From positions 1 through 64,000 of the forward strand of contig NZ_JAUOQH010000010.1 in assembly GCF_030547075.1 (NCBI RefSeq): 64,000 nucleotides of DNA, given 5' to 3'. The translations under genes and the position numbers were made by a program. Shown piece after piece: positions 37,181 to 46,717 of the stretch (position 1 is the stretch's first letter; every line of letters starts with the position of its first letter). The stretch is from Alteromonas sp. 1_MG-2023. GTDB taxonomy: Bacteria; Pseudomonadota; Gammaproteobacteria; Enterobacterales; Alteromonadaceae. The notes under the pieces were generated by a model. It was not told the origin of the DNA, searched no databases, and was given only the letters and a program-made list of their open reading frames with translations.

Positions 37181-38395
37181 ATGATAACCCTTCGTCTTAG
37201 CACCATGATGTTTTTGCAGTTCTTCATCTGGGGTGGCTGGTTTGTCACCTTGGGGACTTACTTAGCCGGCACCTTAGCGGCCAGTGGCGGTCAAATTGGT
37301 ATGGCCTTTTCAACCCAAAGCTGGGGTGCCATTATTGCGCCATTTATTGTGGGGTTGATTGCCGATCGATTCTTTAATGCCGAACGCATCTTGGGTGTGC
37401 TGCATCTATGTGGCGCGGTACTCATGTACATGATGTATCAGGCGGGCGACTTCACTACTTTTTATCCGTATGTATTGGGCTACATGATTGCTTACATGCC
37501 AACCCTTGCGTTAGTGAATTCGGTGGCATTTGGACAAATGACAAACCCTTCAAAGGAGTTTGGAAAAATTCGTGTGTGGGGCACAGTAGGCTGGATTGTT
37601 GCGGGCTTACTGATTAGCTACGTGTTTTCTTGGGATTCTACATCTGCCATTGCCGATGGCATGCTTAGAAACACCTTTATGTTATGTGCAATAGCATCGT
37701 TAGCCTTGGGCATATTCAGTTTCACCTTACCGGCAACACCGCCAAAAGCGGCAGGCCAAAAGACAGGTTTACGCGATGTGTTAGGGCTAGATGCGTTAGC
37801 CCTGCTTAAAGATAAGAACTTCTTCATCTTCTTTTTATCTTCTGTACTTATTTGCATTCCTCTTGCGTTTTACTACCAAAATGCCAATCCGTTTTTAACC
37901 GAAATTGGTGTTGAAAATGCCACCGGAAAAATGACGTTAGGCCAGGTTTCTGAAGTGTTGTTCATGCTTGCACTACCTGTATTTCTAAACAAATTTGGCA
38001 TTAAAGCTACCTTGTTAATTGGCATGGCTGCATGGGTATTACGTTACGCCTTGTTCGCTTTTGGTAATGCAGACGAAGGGCTGTTCATGCTGATTGTGGG
38101 CATAGCCTTACATGGGATCTGCTACGACTTCTTTTTTGTCTCTGGGCAAATTTATACCGATGCAAAAGCAGGCGAGCGTATTAAAAGCGCCGCACAGGGG
38201 TTAATAACTTTAGCCACATACGGCGTAGGTATGCTGATTGGTTTTGCCGTAGCTGGAAAAATAACTGATGAGTACACCACGGCAACATCTCACAGTTGGC
38301 AAGATATTTGGCTATTCCCAGCAGGCTTTGCGGCTGTTGTATTAATTATTTTCTTGGTGTTGTTCAAGTCAGAAAAGGTCAGTACAGATGCATAA
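37181..38395 (+). CDS. MFS permease, nucleoside/sugar:H+ symporter type
   Basis: This 404-residue inner-membrane permease has twelve predicted helices and resembles the NHS family (NupG/XapB-like), with FFIWGGWFVTLGTYL at the start and FGKIRVWGTVGWIVAGL after helix 4. Relatives in sugar loci carry glycosides or odd sugars rather than nucleosides. In this operon it probably imports the product of the periplasmic steps. Its end overlaps the next gene by 8 bp. Confidence 0.87.
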   Translation: MITLRLSTMMFLQFFIWGGWFVTLGTYLAGTLAASGGQIGMAFSTQSWGAIIAPFIVGLIADRFFNAERILGVLHLCGAVLMYMMYQAGDFTTFYPYVLGYMIAYMPTLALVNSVAFGQMTNPSKEFGKIRVWGTVGWIVAGLLISYVFSWDSTSAIADGMLRNTFMLCAIASLALGIFSFTLPATPPKAAGQKTGLRDVLGLDALALLKDKNFFIFFLSSVLICIPLAFYYQNANPFLTEIGVENATGKMTLGQVSEVLFMLALPVFLNKFGIKATLLIGMAAWVLRYALFAFGNADEGLFMLIVGIALHGICYDFFFVSGQIYTDAKAGERIKSAAQGLITLATYGVGMLIGFAVAGKITDEYTTATSHSWQDIWLFPAGFAAVVLIIFLVLFKSEKVSTDA

Positions 38396-39323
38396 CGAAG
38401 GCAGACGTAGTTTGATAAAAGCCATGGCACTGACGGGTGCTGGTGTATTAGCACCTTCAGCGTTTCACAGCGCACACGCGGCCACTGCAGCGGCTAGCAC
38501 AGAAAATAGTACAAAAGATAAAACAGAGAATGGCATGAAGCAATCATCGCTTAAAGGCAATATCAATCATTCTGTTAGTCGCTGGACATACGGCGACCTT
38601 TCTATAGAAGAGCTGTGTAATACAGTGAAAGAGCTTAACTTCTCGGCAATTGATTTAGTGGGGCCTGAAGATTGGCCGGTACTAAAGCAACACGGTATCC
38701 ATTCTTCTATGTGCAATGGCGCTGAAATTAGCCTTGAAGATGGTTTCATTCACAGTGAACTACACGACGAATTAGAAGCACGATACTTAAAGCATATCGA
38801 CCTTGTTGCTGATGCTGGCTACACCAACCTTATTTGTTTTAGTGGCAATGCGCGCGGAATGAGTAAAGAGGAAGGGTTAGATAATGCGGTGGCAGGTTTA
38901 AAGCGTATTTTACCTCATGCCCAGAAACGTGGTGTGGTGATCTTTATGGAGCTGTTTAATAGCAAAATAGACCACCCTGACTACATGGCCGATAGTTCAA
39001 AATGGGGTGTTCAGCTATGCAAACGCCTTGATAGTAAGCACTTTTCACTGCTGTACGACATCTATCATATGCAAATTAACGAAGGCGATATTATTCGCAC
39101 CATTCGCGATTTCTATCCTTATTTTGGTCACTATCACACCGCCGGTGTGCCAGGACGAAACGAAATTGGTAGCACTCAAGAGCTGTATTATCCAGCCATT
39201 GCTAAGGCCATTTTAGACACAGGCTTCGATGGCTATTTAGCGCAAGAGTTTATTCCAACACCAGATACAAAAGCAGGCAGAGTTGAATCGCTTAAAGAAG
39301 CGATCAGTATCTGCGACGTATGA
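38388..39323 (+). CDS. Tat-exported hydroxypyruvate-isomerase-like TIM-barrel protein
   Basis: This 311-residue protein has a twin-arginine signal (GRRSLIKAMALTGAGVL) and a signal cleavage near AHA. The barrel resembles hydroxypyruvate isomerase, with VIFMELFNSKIDH, FSLLYDIYHMQINEGD, YFGHYHTAGVPGRNEIG and GYLAQEFIPT supplying the metal ligands and catalytic glutamates. Export rules out the cytosolic hydroxypyruvate role. I infer a periplasmic isomerase or lyase acting on an oxidised sugar. Confidence 0.83.
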   Translation: MHNEGRRSLIKAMALTGAGVLAPSAFHSAHAATAAASTENSTKDKTENGMKQSSLKGNINHSVSRWTYGDLSIEELCNTVKELNFSAIDLVGPEDWPVLKQHGIHSSMCNGAEISLEDGFIHSELHDELEARYLKHIDLVADAGYTNLICFSGNARGMSKEEGLDNAVAGLKRILPHAQKRGVVIFMELFNSKIDHPDYMADSSKWGVQLCKRLDSKHFSLLYDIYHMQINEGDIIRTIRDFYPYFGHYHTAGVPGRNEIGSTQELYYPAIAKAILDTGFDGYLAQEFIPTPDTKAGRVESLKEAISICDV

Positions 39324-39372
39324 CTTTACAATCAAACACCATACATGAAGTGCGTGTTTAAGGGGACATAAC

Positions 39373-41058
39373 ATGGCAACGAACGAATACGATGCAATCG
39401 TAGTAGGTTCTGGTATTAGCGGAGGCTGGGCGGCCAAAGAACTCACCGAAAAAGGCCTAAAAGTACTAATGCTTGAGCGCGGTAAAAACATCGAGCACAT
39501 TAAAGACTACAAAAACGCGCACAAAGAAGCGTGGGACTACCCACATCGCGACCTGCCAACACAGGCGATGAAAGTAGATTACCCTGTACTTAAGCGAGAC
39601 TATCCGCTGAATGAATCTACCAAAGGCATGTGGGCGAACGAAGTAGAAAACCCTTATGTAGAAGACAAGCGATTTGATTGGTATCGAGGCTATCACGTCG
39701 GTGGGCGTTCGCTTACTTGGGGGCGTCAGAGCTACCGATTAAACAAAGCTGACTTTGAAGCCAACGGCAAAGAAGGCGTAGCCGTAGACTGGCCTATTCG
39801 TTATGAAGATGTGGCGCCTTGGTACGACTACGTAGAAAAATTTGCTGGTATTAGCGGAAACCGCGACGGCCTAGATGTGTTGCCTGATGGTATTTACCAG
39901 CCCGCCATGGCATTAAACTGCGTTGAAAAAGATGTAGCCGCTCGAGTACAAAAAGCCTATAGCGGCGTACGCCATATTATTCCTGGCCGCACTTCTAACA
40001 TGACAGAGCCTAAGCCCGAACATGGGCGCACTAACTGCCAGTACCGTAATAAATGCTGGTTGGGCTGTCCGTTTGGTGGCTATTTCAGTACCCAATCTTC
40101 AACTTTGCCTGCAGCGGTAAAAACCGGCAACTTGACCTTGCGCCCGTTCTCTATTGTAAAAGAGATTTTGTACGATAAAGACAAAAAACGCGCAACTGGC
40201 GTTGAAATTATTGATGCTGAAACGAACGAGACTTATGTTTTCAAAAGCAAGATTGTTTTTGTGAATGCTTCTGCATTCAATTCATCGTGGTTACTTATGA
40301 ACTCTGCCACAGATGTATGGGATGGCGGTTTAGGTAGCAGCAGTGGTGAATTAGGTCATAACGTTATGGATCACCATTTCCGGGTGGGTGCGTCAGCACA
40401 AGTTGAAGGGTACGACGATAAATATACTTATGGTCGCCGGCCAAGTGGCTTCTATGTTCCTCGCTTTAGAAATTGGGGGGATGACAAACGAGACTACCTA
40501 CGTGGGTTTGGCTATCAAGGTGGTGCTAGCCGTTCAGGCTGGCGACAAGATGTGGCTGAGTTAGGTGTTGGTGCAAGCTTAAAAGAGGCTATGTCAGAAC
40601 CCGGTGGCTGGACAATAGGTATGACTGCCTTTGGTGAAATGTTGCCTGACCATTCAAATCGCATTTATCTGAACAAAGAAGTAAAAGACAAGTGGGGTTT
40701 GCCCGTACTCGCTATGGATGTTGAGATAAAAGAAAACGAACTGAAAATGCGTAAAGACATGCAGCAAGATGCCATAGATATGTTTGAGGCTGCTGGGCTT
40801 AAAAACGTGAATGGCTGGGATGCAGACTACGCGCCGGGTATGGGTATTCATGAAATGGGTACTGCACGTATGGGGCGTGATGCAAAAACCTCAGTGTTAA
40901 ACGGCCACAACCAAGTTTGGGATGCTCCTAATGTATTTGTTACCGATGGTGCATGTATGACATCGGCAAGTTGTGTAAACCCATCACTGACCTATATGGC
41001 ACTTACCGCGCGTGCGGCTAGCTTTGCCGTAGAAGAGTTAAAGCGGAGAAACTTGTAA
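39373..41058 (+). CDS. GMC oxidoreductase, likely glycoside 3-dehydrogenase large subunit
   Basis: This 561-residue FAD enzyme has the nucleotide-binding motif AIVVGSGISGGWAAKE followed by VLMLERG, and the C-terminal active-site region with GIHEMGTARMG and CVNPSLTYMALT. A cysteine cluster (TNCQYRNKCWLGCPFGG) could hold an iron-sulfur centre. It has no signal peptide, as expected if it is carried through the Tat system by the small subunit encoded immediately after (one-base overlap). GMC plus gluconate-dehydrogenase-subunit-3 pairs include the known glucoside 3-dehydrogenases. The actual substrate is not visible from sequence. Confidence 0.88.
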   Translation: MATNEYDAIVVGSGISGGWAAKELTEKGLKVLMLERGKNIEHIKDYKNAHKEAWDYPHRDLPTQAMKVDYPVLKRDYPLNESTKGMWANEVENPYVEDKRFDWYRGYHVGGRSLTWGRQSYRLNKADFEANGKEGVAVDWPIRYEDVAPWYDYVEKFAGISGNRDGLDVLPDGIYQPAMALNCVEKDVAARVQKAYSGVRHIIPGRTSNMTEPKPEHGRTNCQYRNKCWLGCPFGGYFSTQSSTLPAAVKTGNLTLRPFSIVKEILYDKDKKRATGVEIIDAETNETYVFKSKIVFVNASAFNSSWLLMNSATDVWDGGLGSSSGELGHNVMDHHFRVGASAQVEGYDDKYTYGRRPSGFYVPRFRNWGDDKRDYLRGFGYQGGASRSGWRQDVAELGVGASLKEAMSEPGGWTIGMTAFGEMLPDHSNRIYLNKEVKDKWGLPVLAMDVEIKENELKMRKDMQQDAIDMFEAAGLKNVNGWDADYAPGMGIHEMGTARMGRDAKTSVLNGHNQVWDAPNVFVTDGACMTSASCVNPSLTYMALTARAASFAVEELKRRNL

Positions 41059-41675
41059 TGGAACGTAGAGATTTATTAAAACTCATTGCTACCGCCACGG
41101 GTACCGCACTTGTGGGTGGCAAAGCGCTGGCCTATGACATTGTTGCCCCTGTGCCTTTGTCTGAAACAGGCTTTTCAAAAGAAGATGTGGCGCTCATTAA
41201 TGAAATGGCGGAAGTCATCATTCCGCAGACCGACACGCCGGGAGCAAAAGCCGCTAATGTTGGCTTAGTGATTCCGGTTATTGTTGCCGATTGTTATACC
41301 CCGAAGTTACAAAAAGCGTTTAAAGACGGCATTAAGACAATTAATGTTCGTAGCAATGAAGCATTCAAAAAAGACTTCCTGCTATTAAGTAGTACGCAGC
41401 GCGAAACCTTGTTTACAACATTAGATACAGAAGCAAAAGCCGCTAATTTGGCTGAAGGTATTAGCAACGGCATCCCAACGGCTAAACCAAGCCAATGGGA
41501 GCCGGGCAACGAAGGTCCTATTCCGCATTATTTTACCCTACTTAAACAGCTTACTTTGTACACCTTTTTTACTTCTAAAGTGGGTTCTACCAAGGTACTG
41601 CGCTATGTCGCCATTCCCGGTTACTACAACGGTGAGCTACCTTATAAAAAAGGTGATAAAGCGTGGGCTACCTAA
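41058..41675 (+). CDS. Gluconate 2-dehydrogenase subunit 3-type small subunit
   Basis: This 205-residue protein has a twin-arginine signal (ERRDLLKLIATATGTALVGG) and the family body with ALINEMAEVIIPQTDTPGAKAANV and VLRYVAIPGYYNG. In related dehydrogenases it escorts the GMC subunit across the membrane and passes electrons on to a cytochrome. No cytochrome gene is in the window, so the electron acceptor is encoded elsewhere. Confidence 0.88.
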   Translation: MERRDLLKLIATATGTALVGGKALAYDIVAPVPLSETGFSKEDVALINEMAEVIIPQTDTPGAKAANVGLVIPVIVADCYTPKLQKAFKDGIKTINVRSNEAFKKDFLLLSSTQRETLFTTLDTEAKAANLAEGISNGIPTAKPSQWEPGNEGPIPHYFTLLKQLTLYTFFTSKVGSTKVLRYVAIPGYYNGELPYKKGDKAWAT

Positions 41676-41698
41676 GGCTTTTACGTATAAATGAGTTA

Positions 41699-41730
41699 GC
41701 TGCGAAATCAAATTGCTGCGAAACCAAATT
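41699..41730. repeat. 16-bp tandem duplication
   Basis: GCTGCGAAATCAAATT is followed at once by GCTGCGAAACCAAATT, between the small-subunit gene and the DUF1080 gene. Confidence 0.75.
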
Positions 41731-41748
41731 ATAGTGCAGGGAAAATAC

Positions 41749-42546
41749 ATGAAATTACATAATAACGGGTTGGCTAAAGTAGCGACATTAGCTGCTTTGT
41801 TAACAACATCAATGGCACCTATGGCTTTTGCTGATAATAAAGAGAGTACAGAGAGTGCCGAGCAACTTGAGCGCGCCGAGCGTGAAAAACAAGCGGCTAA
41901 AACGGAAGTGTGGGAGCCAGTACCCGCAGTAGTAAGTGCTAAGAAGAACGAAGTGCCTTCTGACGCGATAGCCTTATTAGACAGCGATTTATCGGCCTGG
42001 GAGTCGGTAAAAGGTGGTGAAGCCAACTGGCAGTTTGCAAAAAATGAACTTACGGTAAAACCGGGCACAGGCGATATTAAAACCAAACAAGGTTTTTGTG
42101 ATGTACAGCTTCACGTAGAGTGGAAAGTACCTCAGCCAGAGTCTGATATGGAAGGGCAGCAACGAAATAATAGCGGTATTTTCTTTCAGCAACGCTATGA
42201 AATTCAGGTGCTAGATTCCTACAACAATGCCACTTACCCAAATGGGCAAGCGGGCAGTGTGTATAAGCAAACCATTCCACTGGTAAACGCTATGCGCGCG
42301 CCAGGTGAATGGCAAGAATACGATATTATTTTTAAAGCACCGGTATTCGATGGCGAGGCGCTTGAATCGCCTGGGTACGTAACCGTTATTCACAACGGCG
42401 TGGTGGTACAAAATCATGTAGAGATTCAGGGCACTACCGAGTGGATTGGCGCGCCTAAATATAAAGCCCATGGTTGTGAGCCTATTCAGCTTCAAGATCA
42501 TGGCAACTTAGTCAGCTTTAGAAACATGTGGGTGCGAGAGCTGTAG
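41749..42546 (+). CDS. DUF1080 (3-keto-disaccharide hydrolase-type) periplasmic protein
   Basis: This 265-residue protein has a Sec signal peptide (about 1-28) and a concanavalin-like DUF1080 domain. The opening IALLDSDLSAWESVKGGEANWQ, the central RNNSGIFFQQRYEIQVLDSYNN and the end WIGAPKYKAHGCEPIQLQDHG are the family signatures. DUF1080 proteins are now called 3-keto-disaccharide hydrolases because members cleave glycosides already oxidised at C3. AGGGA is six bases before the ATG. Last gene of the operon. Confidence 0.87.
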   Translation: MKLHNNGLAKVATLAALLTTSMAPMAFADNKESTESAEQLERAEREKQAAKTEVWEPVPAVVSAKKNEVPSDAIALLDSDLSAWESVKGGEANWQFAKNELTVKPGTGDIKTKQGFCDVQLHVEWKVPQPESDMEGQQRNNSGIFFQQRYEIQVLDSYNNATYPNGQAGSVYKQTIPLVNAMRAPGEWQEYDIIFKAPVFDGEALESPGYVTVIHNGVVVQNHVEIQGTTEWIGAPKYKAHGCEPIQLQDHGNLVSFRNMWVREL

Positions 42547-42745
42547 GCAAAAAGCGCAAGTTTTAGCTGATATACAACTAAGCGTCAAAAATAACCAGTC
42601 AATACATACTGCCAGTAGGTATTTTAATGAAATATCTGCTGGCAGCTTTTTATTAGCCTATTTTATTAACATGTTTTATGGCGGGCTTTATTGCGTATTG
42701 TATTTATGCCAAGCGCACGGTTAGCGCATATCGTCATATAAATAT

Positions 42746-43636
42746 TCAAACCGCTTGATCTTCCCAATCTGCGAAGTACTGCACCAGATAATCGATGGCC
42801 ATTCGAACCCTAAGCGGCATAAAGCGTTTATTCTGATACACAATCCAGCTGCTTGCCCCGTCGCCCCAGTAAGGTTGTAGTATGGGCTGTAACTTTCCCG
42901 CTTCAACCGACGCGCTAAAGGTGCTTTTAGGCATATAGCCAATACCCAAACCTCGTTCACACGCATCAAGTACCGCATTCGCATTATTACTGCGCCAACG
43001 GCCTTTCACTTTTATATTTTCTTGTGCGCCATGGTTTGAAAACTTCCATACATCGTTATTAGAAATAACGCAGCTATGCTTTTTTAATTCACTGGGGTGG
43101 GAAGGTTCGCCAAATTGCGCTAAATATTCCCGTGTGGCCACCGCCATCATGGGTCTTTCAATCAGTTTACGTGCTATTAGGCTAGAGTCGGCCAGTTCGC
43201 CGTAGCGAATAACAAAGTCTACATCGTCTTCCACAAAGTTAACCATACGACTGTTAAAGTCCATATCAATGGTTAACTCAGGGTGTTCTAATCCAAACTG
43301 CATTAATGCGGGGGCCACGGCGTGCTCAGCAAACCCGCCTGCCGCACTTACTCGCAGAACGCCGTCAAGTGTTACCTGCTGAAGGCTAACCTGCTCATTG
43401 GCTTGTTGAAGGCCAATAAGTAAGTCTTTAGCGTGCTGATAATAAAGTGTGCCGTTCTCGGTTAAATTGACTTGGCGTGTAGAGCGGGCCAATAAAGTAC
43501 AGCCAATTCGCTCTTCAAGCCGAGCAACTTGCCGGCTAATGTGACTGGTGCTGCAACCTAGTTGCTTTGCTGCAGCTGAAAAGCCTTTGCGTTCGGCCAC
43601 GGCTACAAACTCTATAATGCCTTCAAAGCTTTCCAT
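42746..43636 (-). CDS. LysR-family transcriptional regulator
   Basis: This 296-residue regulator has an N-terminal helix-turn-helix (MESFEGIIEFVAVAERKGFS, then KQLGCSTSHISRQVARLEE) and a C-terminal effector domain. The ATG at 43636 gives the usual family start with GGAAAG upstream. It is divergent from the DJ-1-like gene and is its likely regulator. Confidence 0.9.
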   Translation of the reverse strand: MESFEGIIEFVAVAERKGFSAAAKQLGCSTSHISRQVARLEERIGCTLLARSTRQVNLTENGTLYYQHAKDLLIGLQQANEQVSLQQVTLDGVLRVSAAGGFAEHAVAPALMQFGLEHPELTIDMDFNSRMVNFVEDDVDFVIRYGELADSSLIARKLIERPMMAVATREYLAQFGEPSHPSELKKHSCVISNNDVWKFSNHGAQENIKVKGRWRSNNANAVLDACERGLGIGYMPKSTFSASVEAGKLQPILQPYWGDGASSWIVYQNKRFMPLRVRMAIDYLVQYFADWEDQAV

Positions 43637-43698
43637 TGAAACTTTCCATTTATTCAACTCGCGGTGTTGTAGATTCGTGTTACGTTTTAGATATTATC

Positions 43699-43722
43699 AT
43701 TGTTGCTGTATGGCAATAGTGA
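43699..43722. promoter_or_regulatory. Possible LysR-type operator
   Basis: CATTGTTGC and GCAATAGTG form an imperfect (7 of 9) inverted repeat around six bases, in the middle of the divergent gap and containing a T-N11-A core. Confidence 0.35.
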
Positions 43723-43823
43723 TTTAACTATTTCGCATATTATCAAATTATCAGGGATATTCTATAGTGTATGAACATGATTACTACGGCGCAGCTAATG
43801 TGCCTTATGCATAGGAAGACACC

Positions 43824-44498
43824 ATGAAAAAGATACTTATCCCAGTAACAAACCACGCGACACTAGGTACTACTGATCAAGCGAACGGTACTTATTCGCC
43901 GGAGATCACCCATGCAATCGATGTTTTTAATAAGCATGGCGTAGATTACGATATCGCGTCTATTGAAGGCGGTACTATTCCTATTTACGGTACCGACATT
44001 GAAGGCGACGACGTTAATGCCGCGGTGTTAAACAACGAAGACTTTAAAGAGCGCACCAGCAACAGCATGAGCGTTTCCAACGTGAACATTAATGAATATG
44101 ATGCGGTGTTTTATCCAGGTGGATTTGGATTACTGTCAGACCTCGCAAGCAACGAAGACTTTGCTAAGTTGTCTGCTGCCCATTATGAAAATGGCGGTAT
44201 TGTTGGCGCGGTATGTCACGGCCCAGCAGCACTTTTACCTATAAAATTAAGCAACGGGGAAGATCTCATTGCGAGTAAAACAATTACTGGTTTTACCCGC
44301 GAAGAAGAAGTGGATTACGGCACCATTAACGATATTCCGTTTTTACTTGAAGAAGCGTTAGCTCGTAAAGCCGCTAAATTCAGTAAAGTTCAACCATGGA
44401 ATGTGCATGTAATTGAAGATGAGCGTGTTATTACTGGCCAAAATCCAGCAAGTGCGCACGCGGTTGCAGAGGCGATAGTGAAACGTTTAAATAGCTAA
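43824..44498 (+). CDS. DJ-1/PfpI-family protein, Hsp31-like
   Basis: This 224-residue protein has the class I amidotransferase-like fold with the nucleophile elbow GAVCHGPAAL, Cys131 followed by His132. The length and the YPGGFGLLSDLA segment fit Hsp31-type glyoxalase III or chaperone members, which detoxify methylglyoxal. A strong terminator follows. Confidence 0.87.
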   Translation: MKKILIPVTNHATLGTTDQANGTYSPEITHAIDVFNKHGVDYDIASIEGGTIPIYGTDIEGDDVNAAVLNNEDFKERTSNSMSVSNVNINEYDAVFYPGGFGLLSDLASNEDFAKLSAAHYENGGIVGAVCHGPAALLPIKLSNGEDLIASKTITGFTREEEVDYGTINDIPFLLEEALARKAAKFSKVQPWNVHVIEDERVITGQNPASAHAVAEAIVKRLNS

Positions 44499-44524
44499 GC
44501 ATTTAAATAGCAGCATGTGAAAAG

Positions 44525-44549
44525 TACAAGGGCAATCATTGCCCTTGTA
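44525..44549. terminator. Hairpin terminator after the DJ-1-like gene
   Basis: TACAAGGGCAA pairs perfectly with TTGCCCTTGTA around TCA, with TTTT a few bases later. Confidence 0.75.
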
Positions 44550-44592
44550 TTCGTTTTAAGGGGGGAGGTGAATAACAAATCTAAGCAATTTA

Positions 44593-45225
44593 TTATGGAA
44601 GCGCTAGTTCATGAGCTTGCGGGTTACCATCAACCACCTTGTATCCAAAATCCACTACACCTGTCAGTCCTTCAACGCTATTACCCCCATCATTTTGCCA
44701 ATACACAGTTGCTCTGTGGCTTCTAATTTCATGCATAAGTGCATCGTAAGTTAGCGTGATCGGCAGAGTGTCAGTTGGTTCTATTGTGCTTGCAACCATT
44801 TGCAATTTCACCTGCGAAAACTTGCCTACATGCTCATTACTTGCTTCGGTAATGGTAGCGTTGATTAACTCAACTGGCAGCGGGTTTGATGTTTGTGATA
44901 ACGCGATATGAGGTTCAATGTAGCGGCAAAGCGCCGTTAATTTTTCCTCGGTCAGCGATGTGCCAATTTCAGCATCGGCTAAGCGTTCAAACTCTGGCTC
45001 TACGATAACCAAATCATCCAAAGAGAAGGTAATAGTGACGTGTAGTTGGTCTTCATTTTCTGAAAAAACGAGTACGCTACCAGGTAGAGCATGAGCGAAA
45101 GCTGAACCTACTGAACCTGCCATGATAAAGATGGCAAACAGTAATGCATAAGCCCCTCGAATGCTTATTGTAAAAGTGCCTTTCCAGTTAGTCACTAAAT
45201 CACGCGCTAATTTTCTTAATATCAC
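44593..45225 (-). CDS. HupE/UreJ-like N-terminal-type periplasmic protein
   Basis: This 210-residue protein has an N-terminal helix or signal (about 25-45, ending SAFAHA). The exported domain begins HALPGSVLVFSENEDQLHV, resembling the soluble domain that precedes the membrane part of HupE/UreJ_2 proteins, but the membrane part itself is missing. It starts at a GTG overlapping the DUF3500 stop by 4 bp. Function unknown. Confidence 0.6.
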   Translation of the reverse strand: MILRKLARDLVTNWKGTFTISIRGAYALLFAIFIMAGSVGSAFAHALPGSVLVFSENEDQLHVTITFSLDDLVIVEPEFERLADAEIGTSLTEEKLTALCRYIEPHIALSQTSNPLPVELINATITEASNEHVGKFSQVKLQMVASTIEPTDTLPITLTYDALMHEIRSHRATVYWQNDGGNSVEGLTGVVDFGYKVVDGNPQAHELALP

Positions 45226-46442
45226 TTATTTTGACCGCCGTAATCCGACGTGATGTCGCGCCATACCGAATGGGGGTGGTTGCCAGCAGTATTGGTAGAC
45301 TTGTTCGACTGAAGTGAAAACTCTATCCACAGTGAGGGGCCATGTACCCGAACATAATCATCTTCACTATTAAGGTCGGTAGTGCCTGAAAAACCCAATA
45401 CGGTTTCGTCTAGTTCAGCTGTGTACTTAGCCATGTATAGAACGGCATCTGCATCATCAATATCGCCAACGTAGGTACGAATAGCTTTTAGCAATAAATC
45501 ACGCTGATTATCATCTAATTCAGATACCGACAAACCTTCTTGAGTACTTGGAATAGCATCGTCAGCTTGTGGGCCTGCTAGAATATCTCTGTAAGTGCCT
45601 TCAAGCATGGCATTCGATTGCTGAGAAGTGCTTAATGCATTTAATAACGCGGCAAAGGTATCTCGTTCTTGAAGCATTGGCTTATTCGTTCGGCCATTCA
45701 TTTCAAATGCAGGGAAGGGCTCTATGCCACGAAAAGACGGCGTAGCGCCTATAAGCTTTCCTTCATTGTAGGTATTTGTAAATGCAAAGTGATGGCCGCC
45801 ATAGTAAAGCTGCCACAACGATGTTGTAGACGGCGTGCCTAAAAAGGCAATTTTGCCGTTAAAAGAAGAGTAACCTGCTTTGTAATCGTCACTCACTGTG
45901 CCAATGTAATCATCTGCATTTAGCGTTTGCACTATTTCATCGAAACCTTCATTTTCCGTTAGGCTGGCGGCTTCCATTAATATCGCTTTTACAACGCCGC
46001 GCTGTTCTAAGTTGAATTCACCTAAAAACACTCCCGGTCTAGAGGGGAAAGCGCCAGCCGGAAGATTACTCCACTTTTTAGCGTCCTCTACTGAGTATTC
46101 TTTTTGAAGTAGTTCAAGTATCTCTTCCGACGCACTGCCTTTTAAAATATCAGCAAGGCACACTAAGCGAGTAACACCAGTTCTGTTAGCGCAGGTATCT
46201 ACAGATTCAGGAATAGGAACAGTACCCATAAGTGTACTGGTGTCGCCCAGTCTTGCTTGGATAGCTTCACTTTCTGGTGTCGACTTCATGGGCGGCGGCC
46301 CATCAGGGTGAGAGCCATCAGGCCCAGAACCATCAGGTCCAGAGGAATGCTGATTATCTTGGGCAACACTAACACCAGCAACAGCGCATGACAGTGCAAA
46401 TGCACCAGCGATACCCAGCAATTTACTATTCTTCTGTTTCAT
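45222..46442 (-). CDS. DUF3500 exported protein
   Basis: This 406-residue protein has a signal peptide (about 1-28), then a short Asp/Gly/Pro-rich stretch (SGPDGSGPDGSHPDGPPP) and a DUF3500 domain. Recognisable parts are YYGGHHFAFTNTYNEG and SLWIEFSLQ near the C-terminus. The role is unknown. ATG at 46442 has AAGGTAAG upstream; a TTG one codon earlier is in frame. It forms an operon with the HupE-like gene. Confidence 0.78.
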   Translation of the reverse strand: MKQKNSKLLGIAGAFALSCAVAGVSVAQDNQHSSGPDGSGPDGSHPDGPPPMKSTPESEAIQARLGDTSTLMGTVPIPESVDTCANRTGVTRLVCLADILKGSASEEILELLQKEYSVEDAKKWSNLPAGAFPSRPGVFLGEFNLEQRGVVKAILMEAASLTENEGFDEIVQTLNADDYIGTVSDDYKAGYSSFNGKIAFLGTPSTTSLWQLYYGGHHFAFTNTYNEGKLIGATPSFRGIEPFPAFEMNGRTNKPMLQERDTFAALLNALSTSQQSNAMLEGTYRDILAGPQADDAIPSTQEGLSVSELDDNQRDLLLKAIRTYVGDIDDADAVLYMAKYTAELDETVLGFSGTTDLNSEDDYVRVHGPSLWIEFSLQSNKSTNTAGNHPHSVWRDITSDYGGQNK

Positions 46443-46619
46443 CAAATCTTACCTTGCTTCTTAAAAGGGGGGGAGCGTCAGCTAAAGCTGCAGATGTTTA
46501 GCACTTATGTTAATCACTCTCATTAAGCGCTTGTGTTAAACACATAATATATTTTTACGTGTAATTATATAAAACGAGCAATATTGCATTTAATAATGGG
46601 CTAAACAACGCAGACCACA

Positions 46620-46644
46620 GTGCTGATGGTTGAAGCATCAGCAC
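46620..46644. other. Perfect 9-bp hairpin
   Basis: GTGCTGATG pairs with CATCAGCAC around a seven-base loop, in the 284-bp gap between two minus-strand genes. No T run follows on either strand, so it may be a processing or stability element rather than a terminator. Confidence 0.5.
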
Positions 46645-46717
46645 CAAGATCGCAGTATATATTTAGATAGATATTAGGATAGGTATTGGGCAACTGTTAG
46701 CGAAAGCGTTAAAGCAA

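Noticed and set aside
37181..38395. A true nucleoside transporter role for the MFS permease
   Set aside because: The family is NupG-like, but the surrounding genes are all for sugar or glycoside conversion and no nucleosidase or nucleoside kinase is nearby.
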